Positions 18,006 to 27,143 of a stretch of DNA of 64,000 bases are shown here, piece by piece. The stretch is taken from NCBI GenBank assembly GCA_905234175.1, contig CAJOGX010000004.1:27401-91400 (forward strand), in the 5' to 3' direction. The translations under genes and the position numbers were made by a program. The stretch's first letter is position 1, and each line of letters starts with the position of its first letter. The DNA comes from an uncultured Selenomonadaceae bacterium (lineage in GTDB: Bacteria > Bacillota > Negativicutes > Selenomonadales > Selenomonadaceae). Below the pieces are notes generated by a model. It was not told the origin of the DNA, did no database searches, and saw only the letters and a program-made list of their open reading frames with translations.

Positions 18006-20357
18006 ATGAAACTCAAAAAAAAGGCGGTGCTCGGAATTTGCGCAATGGTCTCGGCGGGGATTCTGAGCAGCGGGCTGGCGAGCGCGGCGGATTATTCGAT
18101 TGTCAACAACTACGGCGGTCCGCAGCTTGGGTATTCGCCAACTTCCGGCGTCAAGATTTTGAACGTCGGCGGGCAGTACTTCAAGGACATGAACCGCAAC
18201 GGGAGGCTTGACCGGTTTGAGGACTGGCGTTTAACGCCGCAGCAGCGCGCGGAGGATTTGGCGCAGCAGATCAGCATTGACCAGATTGCGGGGCTGATGC
18301 TTTACAGTATGCACCAGCGGCAGATGTCGACGGAGCTTAACGACGAGCAGAAAAAAATGCTGGGCGTGGACAACATTCGCACGGTACTGAACGCGGACAC
18401 TTCCGCCAGCGCTAAACTTACGGCGCAGTGGAACAACGCTTTGCAGGCTTATGCGGAAAGTTTGCCCTTCGCAATTCCCGCCAATACGAGTTCCGACCCG
18501 CGCAATGACGCTCGCGGCAACGGCATTTACCTCAAAACTGCGGAAGATAACGTTTCGCGCTGGCCGAGCAACCTTGGACTTGCGGCGACCTTCGACCCCG
18601 AAATTGTCCGCGACTTTTCCGCAACCTACGCGAAAGAGTACCGGCTCATGGGAATTGGCACGGGGCTTTCTCCGCAGATTGACCTTGCGACTGACCCGCG
18701 CTGGACGAGGAACTACGGCACCTTCGGCGAAGACCCTGCGCTGGCTCGTGACATGGCGGCGGCGTCGATTTACGGCGCGCAGGAAACCATTAGAAACGGC
18801 GTCGATACCGGCTGGGGCGAATACAGCATTAACGCTATGATGAAACATTTCCCTGGCGACGGCGTCGGTGAAGGCGGGCGCGAGGCTCATTCCCGCTACG
18901 GCAAATACGCGGTTTACCCTGGCGGCGCGTTCCGCACGCAGCTCATTCCCTTTGAAGCGGCGATGAACGACGGCGGCGCGGCGGGTATGCCTTCTGCCGT
19001 CATGATGTCCTATTCGATTGCGTGGAGCAACGACGGCTCGCTCGGTGAAAAAGTTGGTAGCGCGTACAGCAAGTACAAAATAGACCTCCTGCGCAACAAG
19101 TACAACTACGACGGCGTAATTTGTACCGACTGGTGTGTTACGTGGGACACCGACAAGCGCCTTTCAATGGCGTGGGGTGTCGAAAACATTTCCGAAGTTG
19201 AGCGCCACTACCGCGCGCTGATGGCTGGCGTTGACCAGTTCGGCGGCAACAACGATAAGCAGCCGGTGCTTGACGCTTATCAAATGGGCGTGCGCGAACA
19301 CGGCGAAAGTTTCATGAACCGGCGCTTCCGCCAATCCGCCGTGCGTCTGCTCAGAAATATTTTCCAGCTCGGACTTTTTGAAAATCCCTATCTCGACGTG
19401 GAAAAAACCGCCCGCGAAGTTGGCAACGCTGACGATTTGCGGCGCGGCTACGAGGCTCAGCTCAAATCTATCGTCATGCTCAAAAACAAAAACGGAATTA
19501 TTCATCAGGCGACTTACTACAGCAAGCCCACGGTTTACATTCCCATGGTTTACCGCAAGGCGACCGAAGTCAAGCCCTTCAACGCCTACACGCCCGCCAG
19601 CTGGTCTCTGCCCGTTGACCTCAACGTCGTCCAGCAATATTTCAACGTCGTCACTGACAGGGTTTGGCGTCTGAGCGGCACCGACCGCGACGGCAAGCCC
19701 ATGGCAATGCCCGAAGATATTATCCGCCTCTCGCCCGAAAGAATTAATCAGTGCGATATGGTTCTGGCGTTTATCAGCAACCCGATTCCTGTCGGTAACC
19801 AGTTCGACGGCATTGGCTACGACCCGAAGGAAGGATACATTCCCATTTCCCTGCAGTACGGCAACTACATCGCAAATTCGCCCGCCGTCCGCAGAGTTTC
19901 TATCGCCGGCGACCCTGGCGAAAACCGTTCCTACTATGGCAAGACCGCGCAGATTGTCAACCCGCTCGATTCCGAGAGCGTCAACTACAGCCGCGAATGC
20001 GTCAACACGTCCGGCAGGGAAATTCCCGTTATCGCTGTTATCGCCGCTGATAAGCCTATGATTTTCAGCGAAATTGAGCCCGCCGCCGACGCAATTCTCG
20101 TTGGCTACGGCGTCAGCGACCGCGCGTTCTGCGATATTATTACCGGTAAGTTCGAGCCGCAGGGTCTCCTTCCTATGCAGCAGCCCCGCGATATGATTAC
20201 CGTCGAGGCGCAGTTCGAGGACGTTCCGCGCGATATGATTTGCTACACCGACAGCGAGGGCAACACTTACGATTTCGCCTTCGGTCTCAACTGGCGCGGC
20301 GTCATCAGCGATTCGCGTACCGCTAAATATAAAGTTCCGGCTATTGTTTTAAGGTAA
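18006..20357 (+). CDS. glycoside hydrolase family 3 protein (beta-glucosidase-like), secreted
   Basis: 783 aa; signal peptide; KHFPGDGVGEGG and CTDW motifs; RBS gggaggtag. Confidence 0.9.
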   Translation: MKLKKKAVLGICAMVSAGILSSGLASAADYSIVNNYGGPQLGYSPTSGVKILNVGGQYFKDMNRNGRLDRFEDWRLTPQQRAEDLAQQISIDQIAGLMLYSMHQRQMSTELNDEQKKMLGVDNIRTVLNADTSASAKLTAQWNNALQAYAESLPFAIPANTSSDPRNDARGNGIYLKTAEDNVSRWPSNLGLAATFDPEIVRDFSATYAKEYRLMGIGTGLSPQIDLATDPRWTRNYGTFGEDPALARDMAAASIYGAQETIRNGVDTGWGEYSINAMMKHFPGDGVGEGGREAHSRYGKYAVYPGGAFRTQLIPFEAAMNDGGAAGMPSAVMMSYSIAWSNDGSLGEKVGSAYSKYKIDLLRNKYNYDGVICTDWCVTWDTDKRLSMAWGVENISEVERHYRALMAGVDQFGGNNDKQPVLDAYQMGVREHGESFMNRRFRQSAVRLLRNIFQLGLFENPYLDVEKTAREVGNADDLRRGYEAQLKSIVMLKNKNGIIHQATYYSKPTVYIPMVYRKATEVKPFNAYTPASWSLPVDLNVVQQYFNVVTDRVWRLSGTDRDGKPMAMPEDIIRLSPERINQCDMVLAFISNPIPVGNQFDGIGYDPKEGYIPISLQYGNYIANSPAVRRVSIAGDPGENRSYYGKTAQIVNPLDSESVNYSRECVNTSGREIPVIAVIAADKPMIFSEIEPAADAILVGYGVSDRAFCDIITGKFEPQGLLPMQQPRDMITVEAQFEDVPRDMICYTDSEGNTYDFAFGLNWRGVISDSRTAKYKVPAIVLR

Positions 20358-20372
20358 AGGTTGCTTTGTGCC

Positions 20373-20471
20373 TAACTTTCTTTCTGGCGCAGAAAGAAAG
20401 TTACAAAGAAAGGCAGGGCCGAGTGACGCCATCCAGGCGTCAGTGCGGCCCGCGCCCCGTCCATGGGGCGC
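20373..20471 (+). repeat. interspersed triple-hairpin repeat, copy A
   Basis: TAACTTTCTTTCT-GGCGC-AGAAAGAAAGTTA; linker CAAAGAAAG; GGGCCG(TGACGCC..GGCGTCA)CGGCCC; GCGCCCC-GTCCAT-GGGGCGC; followed by T8. Confidence 0.9.
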
Positions 20472-20485
20472 CTCTTTTTTTTGTC

Positions 20486-21517
20486 TTATTTAAAAATGCG
20501 ACGGTTCCTAAGCTGCCCGCACGCCGCGTCAATCCCCGCGCCAAATTCTTTGCGTACTGTCACGTTAATGTTATGCGTTTCAAGGAAGTGGAAAAATTTC
20601 TGCACGGCATTATGGCTGGGGCGGCTGAACTTCCTCTCGTCAACGGGGTTGATTGGAATCAGGTTGACGTTGCAGAGCTGACCGGCAAGAATTTTCGCAA
20701 GCTGGCGCGCGTGCTCCTCGGTATCGTTGACGCCGCCAATCAGAATATATTCGTAGGTGACGCGGCGCCCCGTCGCCTGCGCGTAGTCATTACCGGCGCC
20801 CAACACTTCGTCCAGTTCAAAGGCCGCATTTATCGGCATGAGTTCTGAACGAAGTTTATTATTTGGCGCGTGCAGAGAAATTGACAGCGTGACGGGAATT
20901 TTTTCATCAATCAGCCGGTAAATCGCCGGAACAATCCCGCACGTCGAAATTGTAACTTTGCGGTAGCTCAAACCGAGAGTGTAGGGCTCGTGCAGGAGTT
21001 TCAGCATTTTCAACAGGTTGTCGAAATTTGTGAGCGGCTCGCCGGTGCCCATGACGACGAGCGTGTCAACTTTTTTATTTTCAGCGCGCAGGAAATCGTT
21101 GACGAAAATAATTTCGCTGAGCATTTCGCCGGAAGTCAAATTTCTGTCGAGCCCGTTGAGCGTCGAGGCGCAGAATTTGCAGCCCATCTGGCAGCCGACC
21201 TGCGTAGAAATGCAGACGCTGTTGCCGTAGTCGTGGCGCATTAGCACAGTTTCAACCGCCGCGCCGTCCGCGAACTGCAACAGAAATTTTGTCGTCAAGC
21301 CGTCGTCGGAGTCGAGCTGAGCGATAACTTTCGGCGTGGAAATTTCGTAGCGGTTGGAAAGTTCTGCGCGAAGATTTTTGGAAAGGTCAGTCATGGCGTC
21401 AAAGGATTGGGCGCCGCGCTGATAGAGCCACGCCGCTATTTGTTTCGCGCGGAATTTCGGCAGGTCAGCCAGTTCAAGTTCGAGTTCCTGCAGGGTCAGT
21501 CCGAATAAATTTTTCAC
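20486..21517 (-). CDS. rlmN: 23S rRNA (adenine(2503)-C(2))-methyltransferase
   Basis: Radical SAM CQMGCKFCAS; 343 aa typical RlmN. Confidence 0.95.
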   Translation of the reverse strand: MKNLFGLTLQELELELADLPKFRAKQIAAWLYQRGAQSFDAMTDLSKNLRAELSNRYEISTPKVIAQLDSDDGLTTKFLLQFADGAAVETVLMRHDYGNSVCISTQVGCQMGCKFCASTLNGLDRNLTSGEMLSEIIFVNDFLRAENKKVDTLVVMGTGEPLTNFDNLLKMLKLLHEPYTLGLSYRKVTISTCGIVPAIYRLIDEKIPVTLSISLHAPNNKLRSELMPINAAFELDEVLGAGNDYAQATGRRVTYEYILIGGVNDTEEHARQLAKILAGQLCNVNLIPINPVDERKFSRPSHNAVQKFFHFLETHNINVTVRKEFGAGIDAACGQLRNRRIFK

Positions 21518-21518
21518 G

Positions 21519-22787
21519 TTAAGCCTCCCGAATCATTTTGGCGAGGAAAAAGCCGTCGGTGCCGTCGACGTGCGGCAGGAGATTTTTTTTCTCAGCCAGC
21601 GTAAAATTTTTATGCGCGGTGAGGAAATTTTTCACTATATCTTCATTCTCGCGGCGTATAATCGTGCACGTGCTGTAAACGAGGGCGCCGCCGATTTTGA
21701 CGGCTTTGGCGGCACTTTCAAGAATTTCGCGCTGGAGTTTTGGCAGCTCAGCAATTTCGTCGGGAGTTTTTTTCCAGCGAATATCAGCCTTGCGCCTTAG
21801 CACGCCCAAACCGGAGCACGGCGCGTCCACCAGAACTTTATCCGCCTGCGCAGGAAATTTATCGCCAGTTTCGCGGGCGTCGAGCAGCACCGGCTCAATG
21901 ATTTTTATACCGAGGCGCGCGGCATTCTGGCGAATGTGTTCGAGTTTCGTCTCGTAAATGTCGGCGGCGATAATCCTGCCGCGATTTTTCATGAGCTCGG
22001 CAATGTGCGTGGCCTTACCGCCAGGCGCGGCGCAACAGTCTATAACAAACTCGTTTTCGCGCGGGTCTAAAATTCTGGCGGCAAGCATGGAACTTTCGTC
22101 CTGCACCTGACACGCGCCGGTTTTGAGCGGCCTGAATTTATCGAGAGCGCCGTGTTTGCGGCAGATAATACCTTCGGGCGCCAGCCTGGATTCTTCAGCA
22201 ACGGCGCCGGTTTTCACAAGCTCAGCGAGAATTTCCGCGCGAGTGGCTTTTAAAAAGTTGACGCGCAGGCAGAGCGGCGGCTCGACGTTATTGGCAGCGC
22301 AAATTTTTTCAGCGGTCTCGGCGCCAAATTCTTCGACGAAAAGTTTTATAAGCCACGCTGGGTGAAAGGTATTCAGCGCCAAATCGTCAGCGGGAAAATC
22401 AGATTTGTGCGGGTTACGGACGGCAGCGCGCATAACACCGTTGACGAACTTCGACGCGCCGACGCTCACGAAACTTTTGGCGATTTCGACGGACTCATTA
22501 ACGGCGGCGGAGTTGGGAACTCTGTCCATAAAAAAAATCTGATAGAAACCGACGCGCAGGACAGCCTTCGTTTTGGCGTCGACTTCGCGGCTGACGTAGC
22601 GGGAAATTTTCCAGTCGAGAGAGGCGCCGGCTCGAACGGTTCCATAAACCAGCTCGGTGCAGAAACGGCGGTCGAGGTCGTTTAGTTTTTCGCTGCGCAA
22701 AATCTGCGCGAGGGCGACGTTAGCGTAGGCGCCTTCGGTTTCGGCGGCGTAGACGGTTTTGATGGCGGCGAATCTTGCCTTGTCCAA
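21519..22787 (-). CDS. rsmB: 16S rRNA (cytosine(967)-C(5))-methyltransferase; TTG start at 22787
   Basis: NusB-like N-terminus, DAPCSGLGVLRRKADIRW and VYSTCTI motifs; RBS TAGGAGTGAG 5' of TTG. Confidence 0.92.
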   Translation of the reverse strand: MDKARFAAIKTVYAAETEGAYANVALAQILRSEKLNDLDRRFCTELVYGTVRAGASLDWKISRYVSREVDAKTKAVLRVGFYQIFFMDRVPNSAAVNESVEIAKSFVSVGASKFVNGVMRAAVRNPHKSDFPADDLALNTFHPAWLIKLFVEEFGAETAEKICAANNVEPPLCLRVNFLKATRAEILAELVKTGAVAEESRLAPEGIICRKHGALDKFRPLKTGACQVQDESSMLAARILDPRENEFVIDCCAAPGGKATHIAELMKNRGRIIAADIYETKLEHIRQNAARLGIKIIEPVLLDARETGDKFPAQADKVLVDAPCSGLGVLRRKADIRWKKTPDEIAELPKLQREILESAAKAVKIGGALVYSTCTIIRRENEDIVKNFLTAHKNFTLAEKKNLLPHVDGTDGFFLAKMIREA

Positions 22788-22797
22788 AATCTCACTC

Positions 22798-23058
22798 CTA
22801 ATAAATGTGATATTCCTTCCACGGAATCTGGTCGAGGCGGACGGTTTTGAGAAACTCCACAATGTCTCGGCGCCCGTAATAGTGCGGCGTGCCCGACGAA
22901 TCCTGCGACATGAGAATTATCGGCATGTTCGGGAAGAAATACTGCAGTTGCTGCCGCGTCTGAATTATGCGCGAAGTGTAATTCGTAACCGACTGCCTGA
23001 CGACGACGATTGCGAAGGTCACGCCCTGTTCAATTATCACCGCGCCCTGGATTTTCAT
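22798..23058 (-). CDS. hypothetical protein, 86 aa
   Basis: RBS GGAAGGAG upstream of ATG; located directly upstream of rsmB. Confidence 0.6.
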   Translation of the reverse strand: MKIQGAVIIEQGVTFAIVVVRQSVTNYTSRIIQTRQQLQYFFPNMPIILMSQDSSGTPHYYGRRDIVEFLKTVRLDQIPWKEYHIY

Positions 23059-23120
23059 GGCGCCCAGCTCCTTCCAAAATTTTTTCTAATCCTACACCAA
23101 CCGCGCAAAATTTGCAATAA

Positions 23121-23147
23121 AAAAACCGCCACGAATGGCGGCGAAAT
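23121..23147 (-). terminator. Rho-independent terminator (minus strand)
   Basis: CCGCCATTCGTGGCGG followed by T7 on minus strand. Confidence 0.8.
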
Positions 23148-23166
23148 TTTATGGTGGTGAAAGATT

Positions 23167-23832
23167 TTAACTGCGGTGGAAGTTATGCGGACGGTGTTCG
23201 CCGAAAAGTTTCTTTGCGTCAACGTTGAACTCTTTCGCAACGTCCGCCCAGCTGTTATTGATTTTGCGCTTATTCAGTACGCTCTTGATGTTTTTGCCGG
23301 ACTCGCTGGCGATAATTCCTGCGGCGCTGATGTCGCGCGGGTTGTAGCCTTCGTCGAGGAGTTTCTGAACGGTATTTTTATCGAGCCTGTATTTTTGAGC
23401 GAGCCCGCTGAGCATTTCGTCCTTCATGAAGGTATCGAACTGCTCAAGCGTGACGCCGAGTTTTTCAGCGACCTGGTGCCAGTCGTTTTTCATGGCGAGG
23501 ACTTCAGAAAAAGACCTGCCGCTGAGTTTAGCGAGAGTCGCCGCCTGCTTAATGTCGCCGAAGTGCGTATTTTCGCGGAGCGCCGTTTCAATTTCAGCCT
23601 GATTAACGCCGTAGTAGTCAGCGACTTTTTTGGAGAACTCCGCAATTTGTTCATCGGTGAACTGCGGGCGTTCGTGCTGCCCGTCGAACTGTTCAAAGTG
23701 CGGTCTGTTATTGCCGTGGAAATGTGCCGCATGAGCCTGCGCGTCGTTGAAGGCGATTCCGCCGCTCAGTAAAATTGCGCCGCTCAAAATTCCGGCGAGG
23801 AGTTTCTTTTTAAGCTTCATCATGATAATCAT
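23167..23832 (-). CDS. hypothetical secreted protein with internal duplication
   Basis: Signal peptide; two related ~45 aa segments. Confidence 0.7.
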   Translation of the reverse strand: MIIMMKLKKKLLAGILSGAILLSGGIAFNDAQAHAAHFHGNNRPHFEQFDGQHERPQFTDEQIAEFSKKVADYYGVNQAEIETALRENTHFGDIKQAATLAKLSGRSFSEVLAMKNDWHQVAEKLGVTLEQFDTFMKDEMLSGLAQKYRLDKNTVQKLLDEGYNPRDISAAGIIASESGKNIKSVLNKRKINNSWADVAKEFNVDAKKLFGEHRPHNFHRS

Positions 23833-23920
23833 CCTCCTGTTTAGCGCAAGTATAGCAAAAAATTTTCCGCGCGTCTTTAGATTTTCATTAAAAAATTTTA
23901 GCGCAGAATGAAAATAAATC

Positions 23921-23949
23921 TTGCATTTTGAAAACTTATGGTTTATACT
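23921..23949 (+). promoter_or_regulatory. sigma70-type promoter candidate
   Basis: TTGCAT-N17-TATACT upstream of CDS at 23990. Confidence 0.6.
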
Positions 23950-23989
23950 CTAACTGGTAAATGAAATTTTTGTGAAAACGAGGTGTTTG

Positions 23990-24823
23990 ATGTTGGAAAG
24001 TAAACGGTTGCGGAAACTGGTGGCGCTGCTTGCCATCGGTGCGTTTGCGGCTTCGGGCGCCGTTAGCGCGGACGCAAAAAGAGTTCATGACCCGAAAGTT
24101 TCAACGAAAGCGGAGGTGAGAGAGGGCACGGAGCGCGTGGAAAAAAATGCGCCGATTGGCTCGGTATTTCGGCAGGAAATTCCGCCGCACGCGATTTTGA
24201 ATCCGGACGAGGGCGCCAGCGTGATTTTGAATCCGGTGGAGCTGGAGCCGGAGCTCGACGAGGCGAATCTGGGACCGTACGAAGGGGAAGTTTACGTGCG
24301 GCAGACGGTTTCGCCGTACGACACGTCGATAATCGGGACGCCAATGGCGAGCCAGGAGCAGTGCGTGCGGTATCTGCTGCGGAACAATCCGGCGCCGAAT
24401 CTGCCGGTATCTGCTGAAGAAATTGTGGCGTACTACTACGAGGAGGGCGCGCGCGAAGGAATAAGACCGGACGTGGCCTTTGCGCAGGCGCTCAAGGAAA
24501 CGGGCTTTTTCCGCTACGGCGGCGACGTGGTACCTGAGCAGAACAATTACTGCGGCTTGGGCACGACCGGCGGCGGCGTCAAGGGCGAATACTTTGCAAG
24601 CCCACAATTAGGCGTACGCGCTCACATTCAGCATCTTCTGGCATATTCTTCGACGCGCAGACCTACCACGCCGATTATCGACCCGCGCTATCACATTGTT
24701 CGCAAGGCTTACGGCGCGCGCACTCTCGGCGACTGGCAGGATTTGAACGGCCGCTGGGCTGTCCCTGGCAATTTCTACGGGCAGGAAATTCTTTCCATAT
24801 TCAAGGCGATTCTTGTGCAATAA
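23990..24823 (+). CDS. glucosaminidase-domain cell-wall hydrolase, secreted
   Basis: EGIRPDVAFAQALKETGFFRYGGDVVPEQNNYCGLGTTGGG typical of the GH73-like/glucosaminidase fold. Confidence 0.75.
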   Translation: MLESKRLRKLVALLAIGAFAASGAVSADAKRVHDPKVSTKAEVREGTERVEKNAPIGSVFRQEIPPHAILNPDEGASVILNPVELEPELDEANLGPYEGEVYVRQTVSPYDTSIIGTPMASQEQCVRYLLRNNPAPNLPVSAEEIVAYYYEEGAREGIRPDVAFAQALKETGFFRYGGDVVPEQNNYCGLGTTGGGVKGEYFASPQLGVRAHIQHLLAYSSTRRPTTPIIDPRYHIVRKAYGARTLGDWQDLNGRWAVPGNFYGQEILSIFKAILVQ

Positions 24824-24867
24824 TTTATTCATAAAATTTATACCTGAGCGGGCACCGGCTGAACTTC

Positions 24868-24896
24868 TTGACCTCGCTTAAACATTCCTGTAAAAT
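24868..24896 (+). promoter_or_regulatory. sigma70-type promoter candidate
   Basis: TTGACC-N17-TAAAAT upstream of MgtC-family gene. Confidence 0.6.
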
Positions 24897-24944
24897 TTTC
24901 GGGCGGCGCAGACCGTCTCCACGATAAAATTTTTTCAAGCCACG

Positions 24945-25619
24945 GTGATAGATTTGATTTCGGAATGGGAACTATTTTTCAGACTGGCGCTTTCATGCAT
25001 ACTGGGCGGCGTGATAGGGTACGAGCGGCAGAGTCGGCGGAAGTCGGCGGGCTTGCGGACGAACATGCTGGTTTGTCTGGGTTCGTGCCTTATCATGGTG
25101 CTCAGCGAGGCGCTCTACTTCAACGTTGAAGGGCGCACGAACGCGGATCCCGCGCGATTGGCGGCGCAGGTCGTCAGCGGAATTGGATTTCTGGGCGCGG
25201 GCGCAATTATGAAAGAGGGCGTGACTGTCACCGGCTTGACAACTGCGGCTTCGATTTGGGCGGTATCGGGCGTCGGCTTAGCGGTCGGCGCAGGCTATTA
25301 TTCCGGCGCGCTTTTTACTACCGCGCTGATTTTCTCGACGCTCGGTACCCTCAGCCGCATTGACGAATGGGTTATGCACGAAAAAAATCTCTACCTGACG
25401 ATTCACACGCACGACAGGCCTGGTCAGCTCATGCATATCAGTTCCTGCATTGACGATTTACAGCTGAAAGTTCGCGGCGTCAAAGTCAAGGCGGACGAGG
25501 AGCATTCCGGCATTTTGTGCATAGATTTTGAAGTGTATAACCACCGAAGTTTGAAAAGTGTCGTCGTCGTGGACGCGATTAAGCGCATTGAGGGCGTCGT
25601 CAGCGTCGACGTTAATTGA
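24945..25619 (+). CDS. MgtC/SapB family membrane protein
   Basis: GGVIGYERQSRRKSAGLRTNMLVCLGS and GIGFLGAGAIMKEG. Confidence 0.92.
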   Translation: MIDLISEWELFFRLALSCILGGVIGYERQSRRKSAGLRTNMLVCLGSCLIMVLSEALYFNVEGRTNADPARLAAQVVSGIGFLGAGAIMKEGVTVTGLTTAASIWAVSGVGLAVGAGYYSGALFTTALIFSTLGTLSRIDEWVMHEKNLYLTIHTHDRPGQLMHISSCIDDLQLKVRGVKVKADEEHSGILCIDFEVYNHRSLKSVVVVDAIKRIEGVVSVDVN

Positions 25620-25635
25620 TAAATCGAGGGCGGAA

Positions 25636-26409
25636 ATGATAGACGTACAGAACGAAAAGGATTCGCGCGGAATAAAAATTCAGCGGACAGGTGTGACGCG
25701 CGTGCACCTGCCGTTTTTAATTTTGAGCGGCGGAAAAGTGCAGCAGGTTTTAGCGACGATTCGGTTCACGGTCTCGCTGAGCGAAAAAATTCGCGGCACG
25801 CACATGAGTCGGCTCATGGAAATTCTGACGGACTGGGCGTCGACGCCGATAGCAATTTCCGACGTTGAAAAAATTCTGGCGGACGCAATAGAAAAGCTCG
25901 GCACAGATTTCGCGGCGATTCAGCTGGCGTTCAAATATTTCGTCAGCCGGACGGCGCCGGTAACCGGTCGAGCGGCACTTCTGGACGTTGACTGCGAATT
26001 TATCGGCGAACTTTCGCGCGGCGCTAAGATGAATTTTACGCTGGGCTTAGCGGTGCCGTTTACGTCGCTCTGTCCCTGCAGCAGGGAAATTTCGGACTAC
26101 GGCGCGCATAATCAGCGGTCGGTCTGCCGCGTCAAAATTAATTTCGCCAGCGCTGAAAACTGCGAGCTTGAAAAAATTATCAGTGTTATCGAGGCGCAGG
26201 GCTCCAGCAAAATTTTTCCCATCCTCAAGCGCGAAGATGAAAAGTTCGTCACCGAGGCCGCCTACGAAAATCCCAAGTTCGTCGAAGATATTCTGCGCGA
26301 TGTCGTGCTGGCCGTTCGCGCTCTGGAAAATGTTTCCGGCTTCGAGGTCGAGTGCGAAAATTTTGAGTCGATTCATAACCACAACGCTTTTGCCAGCCAC
26401 CGCGAATAA
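25636..26409 (+). CDS. folE2: GTP cyclohydrolase FolE2 (type IB)
   Basis: GTHMSRLME, SLCPCSREISDYGAHNQRS; ATG 25636. Confidence 0.92.
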   Translation: MIDVQNEKDSRGIKIQRTGVTRVHLPFLILSGGKVQQVLATIRFTVSLSEKIRGTHMSRLMEILTDWASTPIAISDVEKILADAIEKLGTDFAAIQLAFKYFVSRTAPVTGRAALLDVDCEFIGELSRGAKMNFTLGLAVPFTSLCPCSREISDYGAHNQRSVCRVKINFASAENCELEKIISVIEAQGSSKIFPILKREDEKFVTEAAYENPKFVEDILRDVVLAVRALENVSGFEVECENFESIHNHNAFASHRE

Positions 26410-26414
26410 ATTTT

Positions 26415-27143
26415 TCATACAGCGAAGAACAACTTTTTCATTTCAGGGGATTGAAAAACTTCGTCGACGGTTCCGCGCCTCAGCACGCGCTTGTTGAGCA
26501 GGATAACCTGGTCGGCGTATTTTTTTACCATTTCCAAATCGTGCGAAATCAGCAGAATCGCCATGTCCTCGTCCGCGCAGAGTTTCGCCGCCAGCTCGTA
26601 GAAAATTTCCATGCCAACTTTGTCGACGCCGCTTACTGGCTCGTCAAGTAACAGCAAATCCGGCAGCGGCTCCAGCGCCAGCGCCAGCAAAACCCGTTGC
26701 AGTTCGCCGCCCGACAGCGCTCCCAGCCGCCGGTCGATTAAATATTCCGCCTGCACGCGCCGCAAAATTTTTTCAACCTTTTCGCGTACCGCGCCCGCCG
26801 AGCACAGCCACACCGGCTTCCACGTCAGGCACGCCATGAACAAATCCAGCACTGAGGTCGGCGAAGTCGCATCGAACTTGAGCGTTTGCGGCACGTAGCC
26901 GATTATTGGGCGCAAATGTTTGCCCTTCGCGTCAAAATAATTCAGCGTTCCCGTATGCGAAACTTCTCCCAAAATTGATTTTAACAGCGTGGATTTTCCC
27001 GCGCCGTTCGGTCCGATAAGCGCCGTCAGTTCCCCGCACTGCAGCGTAAAATTTACGTCGCTGAAAATTTCCAGTTCCCCGACCCGCACGCCGAAATTTT
27101 CAACTTTCGTTTCGCAAAGCCGCGCGCTGTGATGTTTGCGCAA
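26415..27143 (-). CDS. ABC transporter ATP-binding protein (metal-uptake-like ATPase)
   Basis: GPNGAGKST, LSGGELQRVLLALAL, LLLLDEP; starts at TTG directly after permease stop. Confidence 0.85.
   Translation of the reverse strand: MRKHHSARLCETKVENFGVRVGELEIFSDVNFTLQCGELTALIGPNGAGKSTLLKSILGEVSHTGTLNYFDAKGKHLRPIIGYVPQTLKFDATSPTSVLDLFMACLTWKPVWLCSAGAVREKVEKILRRVQAEYLIDRRLGALSGGELQRVLLALALEPLPDLLLLDEPVSGVDKVGMEIFYELAAKLCADEDMAILLISHDLEMVKKYADQVILLNKRVLRRGTVDEVFQSPEMKKLFFAV

Noticed and set aside
20366-20848. 160-aa plus-strand ORF starting MCLTFFLAQKESYKERQG
   Set aside because: Begins inside repeat copy A and runs antisense to rlmN; not a gene
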